This document shows positions 1-9,058 of a stretch of DNA of 55,441 bases, piece after piece. This stretch comes from Candidatus Poseidonia sp. (lineage in GTDB: Archaea; Thermoplasmatota; Poseidoniia; Poseidoniales; Poseidoniaceae). A model generated the notes under the pieces. The model was not told the DNA's origin and made no database searches. It was given only the letters and a program-made list of their open reading frames with translations. Made by a program: the position numbers and the translations under genes. The stretch spans positions 1 to 55,441 of the forward strand of contig JAKMEE010000028.1 of NCBI GenBank assembly GCA_022426155.1, in the 5' to 3' direction. Position 1 is the stretch's first letter. The number at the start of each line of letters is the position of its first letter.

Positions 1-93
1 GAAGTTGATTTTCACCTTTGATTTTTGACGGTGGTTTCAAAGTGCGTCTCCCTTTCGGAGACCTGCCCGAGCATGTCTTTGGCGGTGAACAGC

Positions 94-2151
94 ATGAAAC
101 ATCCCCTGTTTTTGGACTATGGGCCCATTCCTGGATGGGTTATTTTGTTGATGCTCTTCGGTGTATCTGGTGGGTTTTTTCTCTTCCAAGTACAGAAAGC
201 TACTCGTCTGGTCCTCTTAGGTAGGCCAGAAAATCGCTTTGACAATTGGGGTACTCGGATCAAAGAAGTAGCGACCGGTTGGCTTGGACAAAAGAAAGTT
301 CTGAAAGACCGTGTTGCTGGAGGCATTCACGTTCTCATGTTTTGGGGTTTCCTGATGCTCTCAACCGACATGTTTGACCTTGCAACCGGCAATCAATTCT
401 CACAGAAGGTACTGCCTGAAATGCTTCGTGGCCCCTGGAACATCGTGGTTGAAACCGGTTATACCATTGCCTTCATCGGCTGTGTTGCCGCTTTGATTCG
501 GAGGGTTGCCTTCACGCCTGAGAAACTGAAAGGCAAGTCACAACTCGAAGGCAACGCTATCTTGCTTCTTATCATGACCATCACCACCACCTCCTTCGTT
601 GTGGAAGCCGGTGAAACGACCATCTCAAAAACTTGGGAACCCATTGGCTGGTGGGTTGCTGTAACAATTGTGCCGAGTGCCAGCATGGTCATTGCAGCCT
701 ATTGGGCTCACATGGTGGCCATCTGCGTGTTCCTGTTTTTGATTCCACTTTCCAAGCACATGCACTTGGTCATGGCCTTCCCGAATGTATTTTTCCACGA
801 TTTGCGACCCATGGCGACCATGGAACCACTCGCACGAGGGGAAGATGGGAAGGCGGTTCTGCTCGACGAATTGGATTTGGAATCCTTTGGAGCTGTGAGT
901 TATACCGATTTCACTTGGCGAGACCTCATCGACGGTTGGGCTTGTACCTCATGTGCACGGTGTCAAGATGTCTGTCCTGCCTATGCAAGCGGTAAGGCGC
1001 TCAATCCGATGGAAATTATTCACGATGTCCGCCACTATGCAAACGATAACGCTTCAACACTATTGGCAGGTGAAACACCAGAAGAAGACATGATCTCACG
1101 GTTTGGTGAAGATGCGATTTGGGCATGTACAACCTGTCATGCCTGTGTGGAGGCTTGCCCCATTTACATCGACCACGTGCCCAAACTTACCGATGCTCGA
1201 CGTCATTTGATGATGGAGCGGATGGAATTTGACGAAAAGGTCGAAGACACCGTCATGCCTTTGATGGCGACGATTGAAAACCTTGAATCGGATTCAAACC
1301 CTTACGGGCTTCCTTCTCATGAGCGAGGCGATTGGGCAGAAGGATTGGATGTCAAGGTTGCCGAGCCAGCCGAGTACATTTACTTCGCAGGCTGCGCAGC
1401 ATCCTTTGACGAGCGGAACAAGAAAGTTGCTCGGGATACCATCAGCATCATGAAGGAAGCAGGGCTTGATGTTGGAATCCTCGGCATGCAAGAAGGATGC
1501 AGTGGAGACGCTGCTCGCCGTGCTGGAAATGAATACCTCTTCCAGATGTTGGCCGAAACAAACCTCGCAACCTTTGAGGAAATTGGAGTGAAGAAAGTCG
1601 TCGCATCTTGCCCACATTGTTTCCACACACTTGGCAAGGAATACAAGGACTATGGCGGCGAAGATATCGAAGTTATGCACCATTCACAACTGATCAACCA
1701 TTTGCAAAAGGAAGGGAAACTACCCGACCCATCACATGACGAGAACATCACCTATCACGACCCGTGTTATCTTGGTCGTATCGGTGGCGAACTTGATGCA
1801 CCACGCGATGCCATTGGAGGTGTTGATGTCGAAGTGGAACGTCACGGTAAGGAGTCCTTCTGCTGTGGTGCAGGTGGTGCACAAATGTGGATGGAAGAGC
1901 ACGTCGATGAAGGATATGACCGAGTGAACGTCATCCGTTCCAAGGAACTCGCAGCCACTGGTGCTGATACCGTCGCTGTTGGATGTCCATTCTGCTCAAC
2001 GATGGTCACTGACGGTCTGAGTGCTATTGGCTCAGAGATGGAAGTCAAGGACATCGCAGAAATCGTTTGGGAGCAAATCAAGGCGAACGATGCCAAAATC
2101 GAAGCCAAGAAAGCCTCCACGGCTGAAGTCTCCGAAGTTGCGGAAGCCTGA
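94..2151 (+). CDS. Membrane-bound Fe-S oxidoreductase, probable ETF:(mena)quinone oxidoreductase (HdrD/NarI-like)
   Basis: Likely passes electrons from electron-transfer flavoprotein to membrane quinone, as in fatty-acid beta-oxidation. The N-terminal ~240 residues hold about five membrane segments with histidines, resembling a NarI-type cytochrome b. Two ferredoxin-type 4Fe-4S motifs follow (CTSCARCQDVCP from about residue 284, CTTCHACVEACP from about residue 345). Two CCG-type domains of the HdrD/GlpC kind come next (first with GCSGD and CPHCF around 430-520; second with CCGAGG around 590 and GCPFC around 630). This order is that of the EtfD/EMO family; a lactate- or glycerol-phosphate-dehydrogenase-like or heterodisulfide-reductase-like role is less likely because no flavin domain is fused. 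The ATG at 94 is preferred because GGTGA lies 5 bases upstream; a TTG at 25 and an ATG at 73 are in frame. The 685-residue protein is followed 10 bases later by mutY. Family assignment is firm; the electron donor is inferred. Confidence 0.82.
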   Translation: MKHPLFLDYGPIPGWVILLMLFGVSGGFFLFQVQKATRLVLLGRPENRFDNWGTRIKEVATGWLGQKKVLKDRVAGGIHVLMFWGFLMLSTDMFDLATGNQFSQKVLPEMLRGPWNIVVETGYTIAFIGCVAALIRRVAFTPEKLKGKSQLEGNAILLLIMTITTTSFVVEAGETTISKTWEPIGWWVAVTIVPSASMVIAAYWAHMVAICVFLFLIPLSKHMHLVMAFPNVFFHDLRPMATMEPLARGEDGKAVLLDELDLESFGAVSYTDFTWRDLIDGWACTSCARCQDVCPAYASGKALNPMEIIHDVRHYANDNASTLLAGETPEEDMISRFGEDAIWACTTCHACVEACPIYIDHVPKLTDARRHLMMERMEFDEKVEDTVMPLMATIENLESDSNPYGLPSHERGDWAEGLDVKVAEPAEYIYFAGCAASFDERNKKVARDTISIMKEAGLDVGILGMQEGCSGDAARRAGNEYLFQMLAETNLATFEEIGVKKVVASCPHCFHTLGKEYKDYGGEDIEVMHHSQLINHLQKEGKLPDPSHDENITYHDPCYLGRIGGELDAPRDAIGGVDVEVERHGKESFCCGAGGAQMWMEEHVDEGYDRVNVIRSKELAATGADTVAVGCPFCSTMVTDGLSAIGSEMEVKDIAEIVWEQIKANDAKIEAKKASTAEVSEVAEA

Positions 2152-2161
2152 GGGTGAGCCT

Positions 2162-3157
2162 GTGGGTCACGTTGCGCTAGATCAAGCAGTTCTACTCAAT
2201 TGGTATGACCATCATCAGCGCGACCTGCCTTGGCGGAAAAGTTGTCATCCCTGGCACATTCTGTTGAGCGAGATTCTTCTCCAACAGACACAAGTGAGTC
2301 GAGGGATTGAGTATTGGCATCGCATGATTGAGGCCTTTCCAACGATTGAATCCATGGCTGTTGCCGAGGTGGACCATGTGCTGAAAGCGTGGGAGGGTGC
2401 GGGATATTACAGCCGTGCCCGACGTTTACACACCCTTGCACAACAGGTCATGCTTCCTCTTTCAGAGGGAGGTCATAATGGGGTTCTCCCTCAAACAGCA
2501 GAGGACTTGTTGAAGCTTCCTGGCATTGGTCCATACACTGCAGCAGCGGTGGCAAGTATCGCTTTTTCACAACCCATCGCATGCGTGGACGGTAACATCA
2601 GGAGGGTCATGGCCCGACAGAGTGCTCAACCGGCACCCACCGTGAATCAAACTCAGCAATGGGCAGATGATTGTCTGGAACCTCTTCGTCCAGGAGATTG
2701 GAATCAGGCACTGATGGAACTTGGTGCGACGGTTTGCAAACCTCGTCAACCGTCTTGCGAAGTGTGTCCCATTCACGAGTCATGCTCCGGGAAATCAACA
2801 CCTCACTCCTACCCGTTACCGAACAAGACAAAAACCAAATCTGTCACCTATCGATGTGAGGTCCGATTGGATGAAACGGGTCAACCTGTCTTGTATCAAC
2901 GCCCTCCTTCTGGATTATTTGGCGGGTTGTGGGGGTTTGAATTATTCGAATCATTCGACGACCCTTCGGATCACATGCTTGGCTATGTTGGTCAAGTAAA
3001 GCACACTCTCAGTCACCGAAAGATGACCATTAACGTATGGATTGGACGGGCAGAGGGCTCGGTTCAAGGTCACCATCCCAAAGAATTGGCATTATCGGGT
3101 TTGGACCACAAAATTTTGGAACTTCTTCATTCCAAGGATTGCTTCGTCTCACCTTGA
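2162..3157 (+). CDS. mutY: A/G-specific adenine glycosylase MutY
   Basis: Removes adenine mispaired with 8-oxoguanine or guanine in base-excision repair. The 331-residue protein shows the MutY order: the catalytic-glutamate helix in LLSEILLQQTQ, the helix-hairpin-helix LPGIGPYTA with Tyr where bifunctional glycosylases have Lys, the catalytic Asp in VDGNIRRV, and a 4Fe-4S loop with the classical C-X6-C-X2-C-X5-C spacing (Cys192, 199, 202, 208). The C-terminal ~110 residues, containing GLFGGLWGFE, match the NUDIX-like domain that recognises 8-oxoguanine. The GTG start at 2162 is chosen because conserved sequence begins just after it and GAGGGTGA lies upstream; the reading frame stays open further upstream inside the preceding gene. 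The 3' end overlaps the convergent membrane-protein gene by 31 bases. Confidence 0.93.
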   Translation: MGHVALDQAVLLNWYDHHQRDLPWRKSCHPWHILLSEILLQQTQVSRGIEYWHRMIEAFPTIESMAVAEVDHVLKAWEGAGYYSRARRLHTLAQQVMLPLSEGGHNGVLPQTAEDLLKLPGIGPYTAAAVASIAFSQPIACVDGNIRRVMARQSAQPAPTVNQTQQWADDCLEPLRPGDWNQALMELGATVCKPRQPSCEVCPIHESCSGKSTPHSYPLPNKTKTKSVTYRCEVRLDETGQPVLYQRPPSGLFGGLWGFELFESFDDPSDHMLGYVGQVKHTLSHRKMTINVWIGRAEGSVQGHHPKELALSGLDHKILELLHSKDCFVSP

Positions 3158-3855
3158 ATTTCAGGTGAGGCGCCATCTCGTTCCATGAGGTCCCTTCGGA
3201 ATGAGGCTAGAGCGACCATCAATCCTCCAACCAGAAAATATTCTGCAGGGCCTGCGAAATTGATGCCGATTTGGGCTTGATTGAGAAATTGTTCTGTGGT
3301 CAATCCTGTGCCATCAAAGGTACTCACTGCGTATTGAAACGACGTGATCATCACAATGAGCGAAATCATCGATACGGTAATTCCTATTTTTCGCATGTTT
3401 GCACCAGGGCTCGATGATGAATCAAGGGCAATATGACCCATAATTGCCCAAAGAAGTCCACCCCCAAAGGCCACCATGGATGCGTAAATGTGGGGGTTGA
3501 TGTGGTCATACATGTCGTAAATTGCGATGAAGATCACATGGATGCCAGCCCCCAAGCCAACAACACACGATGCATTCCAGAGTCGTGATTTCTCAGGGGA
3601 AATTTCATGATAAAGATGCCATGAATACATCATTTGTAGGATTCCACTGATGATAAGACCCATGGTAAAAATCACACGTTGAGGGCCAGGGTAATCTGTT
3701 TCAGAGATGAAAATTGGAAATGTCCTCGCACCTTGTGCCAAATGCACTACCATCGCTAGGATGACGGTTATGGTTGGCACCAACCAGCTTAGAAGAGCCA
3801 ATAAGTAACCCTGTTCCTGAGTTAGCGGTAAGCGTCGACCGTATCTTTGATGCAC
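3127..3855 (-). CDS. Frag1/DRAM/Sfk1-family integral membrane protein
   Basis: A 242-residue polytopic membrane protein with about six hydrophobic helices. The first luminal/external loop contains FPIFISETDYPGPQR, which resembles the family signature in which an I-S-D/E-T stretch is followed by a Pro-rich segment and an R-V-F start to the second helix. The family is best known from eukaryotes (FGF-receptor-activating protein, DRAM autophagy modulator, yeast Sfk1) and also occurs in prokaryotes, where its role is unknown. The start is GTG at 3855, supported by GGGAGGG about 10 bases upstream. It overlaps the end of the upstream SDR gene by 34 bases, suggesting translational coupling. Assignment is by motif and topology only. 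Confidence 0.6.
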   Translation of the reverse strand: MHQRYGRRLPLTQEQGYLLALLSWLVPTITVILAMVVHLAQGARTFPIFISETDYPGPQRVIFTMGLIISGILQMMYSWHLYHEISPEKSRLWNASCVVGLGAGIHVIFIAIYDMYDHINPHIYASMVAFGGGLLWAIMGHIALDSSSSPGANMRKIGITVSMISLIVMITSFQYAVSTFDGTGLTTEQFLNQAQIGINFAGPAEYFLVGGLMVALASFRRDLMERDGASPEIQGETKQSLE

Positions 3856-4841
3856 GTGTCAAATCCCTCCCATTTCATTCCTAAAACTCGTTCTGCCTTT
3901 TCACTCGAATAATTTGTGTCTCCTTTTTTCAGAGATTTAACCACTGCTCGGGTCAGATAGCGCTGTTTTCCAAACAACCCTCCGACCCAATCTTGGAAAA
4001 CTGCAACTGGAAGAAGGATGTTGGGGAGGGCCAATTTTGGAGATTTCGAATCAGGGTATAATTCTCGAATTTTTCTGCAAATCATGGAAAGGGTGAGGTT
4101 TGCATGTGGTGCGAGAATGAACCTCCCCTCTGCCTCATCTACCTCAAACGCTCGCCGATGTGCTCGGGCAACATCTCGAACATGCACTGCAGCCATCGGG
4201 AACTTTGGGGCGACGGGGAAGGCCCCTTTCATGGCATCTTGGAAGAAATCCACGCTCGGTGTTGGTCGGATGAATCCGCCTCCAAGAACAGCGGTGGGGT
4301 TGATGACTCGAACATCCAACTTCAGGTTTTCAGCAAGCTCCCAGGCCAAATGTTCTGCTTGTGTTTTGGCGGTGGTATACGGGAGGTTGGTATCTGTTTG
4401 CCACATCGATTCGTCTTTCACTTTCCCTTTTGGTTCGGTTCCAACCGCAGCAGTACTGGAAGTGTAAATAATCCGGGGAACCTTCGCTGCAGATGCGGCG
4501 TGAAAGAGGTGCAATGTGCCTTTATTTGCGGTATCAAGGATTTCTTGAGCATTCCCTTGTGTGCTGTAGATGGTCGCTGTGTGAAACAAACCATCACACC
4601 CCGATAAGAGCTCAGTCCATCCATCTGCCTCCATCACATTCGCCTCAACCAACTCCAAACGTTCCTCGAGTCCTAGGTCTTGGGCGTGTTTTCGAACATG
4701 GTCGACCTTCATTGGATCGTCGAGTGAGCGTACCGAGCCTTTGACCATAAAGCCGTGTTCCAGGAGGTCGCGGACGATATGATTCCCAATGTGTCCATTC
4801 ACTCCAGTGACGAAGATGCGTTGAAGTGTTTCTTCCCCCAT
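3822..4841 (-). CDS. NAD(P)-dependent extended SDR, dihydroflavonol-4-reductase-like
   Basis: An extended short-chain dehydrogenase/reductase of 339 residues. The N-terminal Rossmann motif is GVNGHIG (Gly13, 16, 19). The catalytic set is visible as TSST around 128-130 and YTTAK with Tyr155 and Lys159. The segment LFHTATIYS and the overall layout are those of dihydroflavonol reductase/cinnamoyl-CoA reductase/3-beta-HSD-like enzymes, which reduce carbonyls on small molecules; the substrate cannot be read from sequence. Its stop codon lies inside the start of the downstream membrane-protein gene, so the two are probably one operon. It is divergent from cysS across a 59-base gap in which I see no convincing TATA box. 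Confidence 0.82.
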   Translation of the reverse strand: MGEETLQRIFVTGVNGHIGNHIVRDLLEHGFMVKGSVRSLDDPMKVDHVRKHAQDLGLEERLELVEANVMEADGWTELLSGCDGLFHTATIYSTQGNAQEILDTANKGTLHLFHAASAAKVPRIIYTSSTAAVGTEPKGKVKDESMWQTDTNLPYTTAKTQAEHLAWELAENLKLDVRVINPTAVLGGGFIRPTPSVDFFQDAMKGAFPVAPKFPMAAVHVRDVARAHRRAFEVDEAEGRFILAPHANLTLSMICRKIRELYPDSKSPKLALPNILLPVAVFQDWVGGLFGKQRYLTRAVVKSLKKGDTNYSSEKAERVLGMKWEGFDTCIKDTVDAYR

Positions 4842-4900
4842 ATACCCAACGAGCCACAGGTCTCGTATGAACCTTCAAGTGTGTCAGCATACACCGTGGC

Positions 4901-6397
4901 ATGAGACCCATGCCGATTCGCGTCCACGACACGAAACGACGAGAGAAAGTGGACTTTACCACGCTTGAACCCGGTAAAGTATCGATGTATGTGTGCGGCG
5001 TCACCGTTTACGACCGATGTCACCTCGGACATGCCCGCTGTTATCTGGCCTTTGATTTGATTCACCGATGGTTGGAAGCAAGCGGTTTTGACGTGGATTA
5101 TGTCCAGAATTTTACAGACATAGATGACAAGATTATCACGCGAGCCAATGAACTCGGAGGAGATTGGCGAACCCTCGTTGATGAAAACATTGAGGCCTAT
5201 TATGAAGACATGGACGCCCTCAATATTTTGAGAGCCGACACATACCCAAGATGCACAGAGTATGTTGATCAAATGATAAAAATCATTGAAGATTTGATTG
5301 AGAAAAAGCATGCCTATATTGCCGCCGATGGGGTATATTTCCACATCGAATCTGCCCCAGAAAAATACGGTATCCTCACAGGTCAATCGATTGAAGCGGT
5401 CCGCTCTGGTGCGGGAGGCCGTGTTGCAAAAACTGGAACAGGGAAGCGAGATCACAAGGATTTTGCATTGTGGAAGTCGGCAAAACCCAATGAACCAACG
5501 TGGGATTCACCTTGGGGCCCTGGCCGCCCTGGATGGCACATTGAGTGCACAGCAATGTCGCTCGACCACTTTGACAAAGAATTCGACATCCACGGGGGAG
5601 GTCATGACCTTCGATTCCCGCATCACGAGGCAGAGATCTTCCAAGGAGAATGCCATACAGGCCATTCACCCGTTGTCCACCATTGGCTCCACAACGGGTT
5701 TGTCAACATCGATGGTGAAAAGATGAGTAAATCACTCGATAACTTTTGGACCATCCGAGATATTTTGAGGCACGTTGATGCGATGGTCCTTCGGTTCGCC
5801 CTCATTAACGCCCATTACCGTTCCCCAATTGATATGAATGAAGCCCTGCTTAAAGATGCAGAACGTAATTACAACAAGGTGTTGGAAACCTATGTTGAGA
5901 TACTCAAAGCGAGGACAGATGATCATCCTGTAGCATTGCCCAAACCCGATCTTTCCTCTCCCCAACCATTGGCAAAATGCCTTGGTTTATTGGAGCGAAT
6001 GGGTGAGGGCTTTGGTCAAGCCATGGACGATGATTTCAACTCCAGAGAAGCGGTTGCTAAGATCTTGGGAATGGTCCGAGAAATGAGTAAAATGCTCCAG
6101 TCAGAAATCGACCAAGCAGACCGCAATGCGTTTGCGCACTATGCAACCTTCCTGCTTGAGGAAACAGCAGGTTCAGTTCTTGGTATTCTTCCAACTCGTG
6201 AAATGGCTATGGCTGAACCTGTGGATGACCCTCGTAAAGCGACCATTGCAGATGATGTTGAAGCACTCTTGGTGGAACGTAGCACCGCTCGTAGCGAGAA
6301 GAATTGGGCGCGTGCAGATGAAATTCGAGATCAATTGACGGCTCTTGGCGTCATCGTAACCGATACCGCCGACGGTCCAAAATGGGACCTTTCCTAA
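4901..6397 (+). CDS. cysS: Cysteinyl-tRNA synthetase
   Basis: Class I aminoacyl-tRNA synthetase charging tRNA-Cys. The HIGH motif appears as HLGH at residues 41-44, directly after the zinc-ligand Cys32 in MYVCGVTVYD; further zinc-site residues lie in GWHIECTAMS and in the HHEAE segment. KMSKS is exact at 274-278. The C-terminal helical anticodon-binding region ends with the family-typical RSEKNWARADEIRDQL stretch. Length (498) is slightly above the usual ~460 residues. The gene starts at an ATG 59 bases from the divergent SDR gene and ends one base from the convergent amidohydrolase gene. No SD sequence is obvious before the start, so the message may be nearly leaderless; an ATG three codons later is an alternative. 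Confidence 0.97.
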   Translation: MRPMPIRVHDTKRREKVDFTTLEPGKVSMYVCGVTVYDRCHLGHARCYLAFDLIHRWLEASGFDVDYVQNFTDIDDKIITRANELGGDWRTLVDENIEAYYEDMDALNILRADTYPRCTEYVDQMIKIIEDLIEKKHAYIAADGVYFHIESAPEKYGILTGQSIEAVRSGAGGRVAKTGTGKRDHKDFALWKSAKPNEPTWDSPWGPGRPGWHIECTAMSLDHFDKEFDIHGGGHDLRFPHHEAEIFQGECHTGHSPVVHHWLHNGFVNIDGEKMSKSLDNFWTIRDILRHVDAMVLRFALINAHYRSPIDMNEALLKDAERNYNKVLETYVEILKARTDDHPVALPKPDLSSPQPLAKCLGLLERMGEGFGQAMDDDFNSREAVAKILGMVREMSKMLQSEIDQADRNAFAHYATFLLEETAGSVLGILPTREMAMAEPVDDPRKATIADDVEALLVERSTARSEKNWARADEIRDQLTALGVIVTDTADGPKWDLS

Positions 6398-6398
6398 C

Positions 6399-9005
6399 TC
6401 ATTCTTCTTCGCTTGCTGGAGGGTCCATCGGAGGGGGCGTTGGCACAAACTGTGCTTCTGCTGCCCGCTCTTCTTCAGCCTCATCCCACATTTTCTCAAT
6501 ACGCACTTCTGCAACGAGTGCATTTTCAGCTCCACGAGAGGCAAAGAATAGCCCAATTAGTAAAACCGCAACGATTACGACCAGCAGTACCAACGCATTC
6601 TGCTTTGCTACATCTTCATTGGATTGCGTCGTGTCAAGAGGGTTAGTGATGTCGTTGTTTTCTCCGGGTGTTGTTGTGTCTCCGTTTGTCGTGTTGGTTG
6701 AATCGTTCTGATTAGGATCTTGATTGGTTTGGTCGGAGGGGTCTGTGGGATCATCAGGATTTGTTGCAGGATCACACGGCGGTGCAGTTCCATCTGAACA
6801 GGGGGTTGGTTCTTCTTCTACCTGTTCAATCGTTTCAAGTTCACCTGGAGGGGTGAGGGATTCAGCACGGTCGTAATAACGGTCATAGAGCATGGAAAGA
6901 TCCAGTTGTGCGTTGGCAACTGCCGACCCATTGATGACGTCGAAGTATCGTTCATCACCGTAAGTGTACCACGGGTCAAGTCCGACTTCAGTCATTCCAG
7001 ATGTGACGCCGTCAAAGTCGTTTGCATCTCCAAATGCGGTTCTCATTTCATCCTCATCGAAGCGCATGGCCATGGTGAGGTTCTCGGTGATACTCGCCCA
7101 TGTTTGAGATCCATCAGGAGCAGCGAGGAAGGTGACGTCCAACGACTTTCCATAGGCGCCGGCTGGTTCGTGATCACTTCCTTTCAGGGCGGTCATGATG
7201 TCGGTATCTCCGTAGAGTGCCAATCCTCCAACGATTGAGAGGCGAACATCAGGGTCAACGGCATTGATGAGGTTGCGGTAGGGGTTTTCATGGATGTTAT
7301 CGATCACGACCAAGTCAGCGACGCGGTCGACTGCAAGGGTTCCAACTTCTTCGTCCCAATTTGTAGCTATGGCAGCACCAGAGGTGACCATCTCTACCAT
7401 TTCGTAATCGGTGAAGATATCACCAAGCATTTCGTCATCCCAAAGGTCGGCTACTTTCAGTTCGTGAAGGGGTGATTTTGAGCCTGAAGGGGCCCAATCC
7501 GGAGCCAATGCGATGTGAACACCTGCTGCTTTGGCGGCAGCCACGTCTGCGGTTTGGCCGTAGAGAAGGAGATTGGAAAGTGGTGACCAAACCAGCGTAG
7601 ATCCCACATTGGCCATTTGCTGGAATTCATTTTCGCCTAAGGCAACCCCGTGGATGAGAACAAGTTCTCCCACCAAGAGATCGTTACTAACGAGGATATC
7701 AAATTCTGACCGGCTTCGCTCGTCGACACCTTCTGCAATGTGAACGAACCATGCATCGAGTTCACCGCTGGAGTTACCGCTTTTGATGTGGTTGCCGATA
7801 TAATCCGATGTCAATTCAGTCACTTTTGTGTGAATCTCATCCCTTTTGAAGTTGTAATCTTCGATATTGCGAGCAAGAATGGTAGAGTAACTGTCATCGG
7901 GATTGCTTGGGCTACCCTGAGCTGCTGTGGTACCTCCAACGATGGATTTCATTTCGATGTATTTCATGGCTTGAGATTCCATGTTCCAAAACGGTCCTCC
8001 ATGCACAAGCATCTTTGGTTTCGTCACCTGTTCACTGTAATCTGGATGGTTTTTCCATTCATATCGATTATTGTAACCGCCCCATTCATTTCGACTGGAT
8101 TGGGTGAGGTGTGTGTCCATGTCCCAGAGCGGTGCTTGATTATAATGCAAATGATTGTGAAGGTCAATAAGTCCAGGATAAATGGTTCCATTTGTTTCAA
8201 TGATTGGTACATTTGTCAATTGGATGTTGGATGGAATAGTAGTTTCCCAAATCGCTTTGATGAGGCCATCTTCAATGAGAATGAATCCTTCGTTGATGAC
8301 ATCTGCTTCCCCAGTCATGGGGACAATTCGTCCCTTCAGAACATAGGCTCCATCGTGGACGTTATCGTTGAGTCCATAGCATCGAACCATATTCTGTGCC
8401 ACGGGGAAGGTTTGTGAACCCTCCCACCCAGGGGTTGGGGGAGTTACTTTGGAGATTGTTCCATCGAGAGCTTTGACGTAAGATGTATCCCAGTAGGAAT
8501 CTTTTGCCAGATAGGAAATACTGTCAACGAGTTGTCCATTTTGGTCCGAGATGGTTGCGGAATCATCGTTCCAATAATCCAATTCGATGCGGGAACTTGC
8601 CCTGAATATCACGATGCGATCATCGGCTTCAATGGTGGTATTCCAAGCGATCTTACACGGTGCAGAACCCTGACCTTCTGAATCATCTAGCAGCCAATTT
8701 GAGACATCAACAGCCTCATCTCCGCTGTTCCAGAGTTCAATGAATTGGTCGGAAACAGACCCTGTAATTCCATCGTTATTCCAATCAACTCCATCGTAAT
8801 CTTCCGATGAGGCAGATACCAAGATCTCACTAATTTTGACATCGCTGGTACTTCTTGCTTCTGCTTCAGACGGTTGCAGTGAGTCACCCAATGGATTGAC
8901 AGACACGGTGGTTGATGCAATCATGATGGCTGATAGAAAAATGACATGCCAAAAACGTCGGCTCATGGCCTTGCGAGTGGAAATGGGCTCATCAATGAAT
9001 CCCAT
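6399..9005 (-). CDS. Membrane-anchored amidohydrolase with N-terminal lamin-tail domain
   Basis: An 868-residue exported protein. A hydrophobic signal/anchor is at about residues 18-35, then a lamin-tail-like beta domain (about 55-180, with FIELWNSGDEAVDVSNWLL). An amidohydrolase-superfamily TIM barrel follows from about 220 to 640. Its metal motif is DLHNHLH (His283 and His285), and it has the family's late Asp region in VDRVADLVVID. The superfamily hydrolyses C-N bonds in imidazolonepropionate, dipeptides and related compounds; the substrate here is unknown. A Thr/Asn/Asp-rich linker leads to one membrane helix (about 800-820) and a short cytoplasmic tail that is acidic and proline-rich (PTPPPMDPP). 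The catalytic domain therefore sits outside the cell. The ATG at 9005 is chosen because GAGGG precedes it; an ATG at 9026 is also in frame. Confidence 0.85.
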   Translation of the reverse strand: MGFIDEPISTRKAMSRRFWHVIFLSAIMIASTTVSVNPLGDSLQPSEAEARSTSDVKISEILVSASSEDYDGVDWNNDGITGSVSDQFIELWNSGDEAVDVSNWLLDDSEGQGSAPCKIAWNTTIEADDRIVIFRASSRIELDYWNDDSATISDQNGQLVDSISYLAKDSYWDTSYVKALDGTISKVTPPTPGWEGSQTFPVAQNMVRCYGLNDNVHDGAYVLKGRIVPMTGEADVINEGFILIEDGLIKAIWETTIPSNIQLTNVPIIETNGTIYPGLIDLHNHLHYNQAPLWDMDTHLTQSSRNEWGGYNNRYEWKNHPDYSEQVTKPKMLVHGGPFWNMESQAMKYIEMKSIVGGTTAAQGSPSNPDDSYSTILARNIEDYNFKRDEIHTKVTELTSDYIGNHIKSGNSSGELDAWFVHIAEGVDERSRSEFDILVSNDLLVGELVLIHGVALGENEFQQMANVGSTLVWSPLSNLLLYGQTADVAAAKAAGVHIALAPDWAPSGSKSPLHELKVADLWDDEMLGDIFTDYEMVEMVTSGAAIATNWDEEVGTLAVDRVADLVVIDNIHENPYRNLINAVDPDVRLSIVGGLALYGDTDIMTALKGSDHEPAGAYGKSLDVTFLAAPDGSQTWASITENLTMAMRFDEDEMRTAFGDANDFDGVTSGMTEVGLDPWYTYGDERYFDVINGSAVANAQLDLSMLYDRYYDRAESLTPPGELETIEQVEEEPTPCSDGTAPPCDPATNPDDPTDPSDQTNQDPNQNDSTNTTNGDTTTPGENNDITNPLDTTQSNEDVAKQNALVLLVVIVAVLLIGLFFASRGAENALVAEVRIEKMWDEAEEERAAEAQFVPTPPPMDPPASEEE

Positions 9006-9058
9006 GACATCCCTCAACCCAAACATGGGTTCAAAAGGTGTCAGCCCAAGGCTTGTTT

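Noticed and set aside
2021-2161. Upstream extension of mutY inside the oxidoreductase gene
   Set aside because: The extension is basic low-complexity sequence without homology; the GTG at 2162 with GAGGGTGA upstream fits the MutY N-terminus.
4799-5455. Minus-strand ORF of 218 codons opposite cysS
   Set aside because: Antisense shadow of a conserved synthetase; no motif, and it also overlaps the divergent SDR start.
7740-8417. Long plus-strand ORF (225 codons) opposite the amidohydrolase
   Set aside because: It lies wholly antisense to a gene with clear domains, has no recognisable motif and an unnatural Cys/His/Phe-rich composition.
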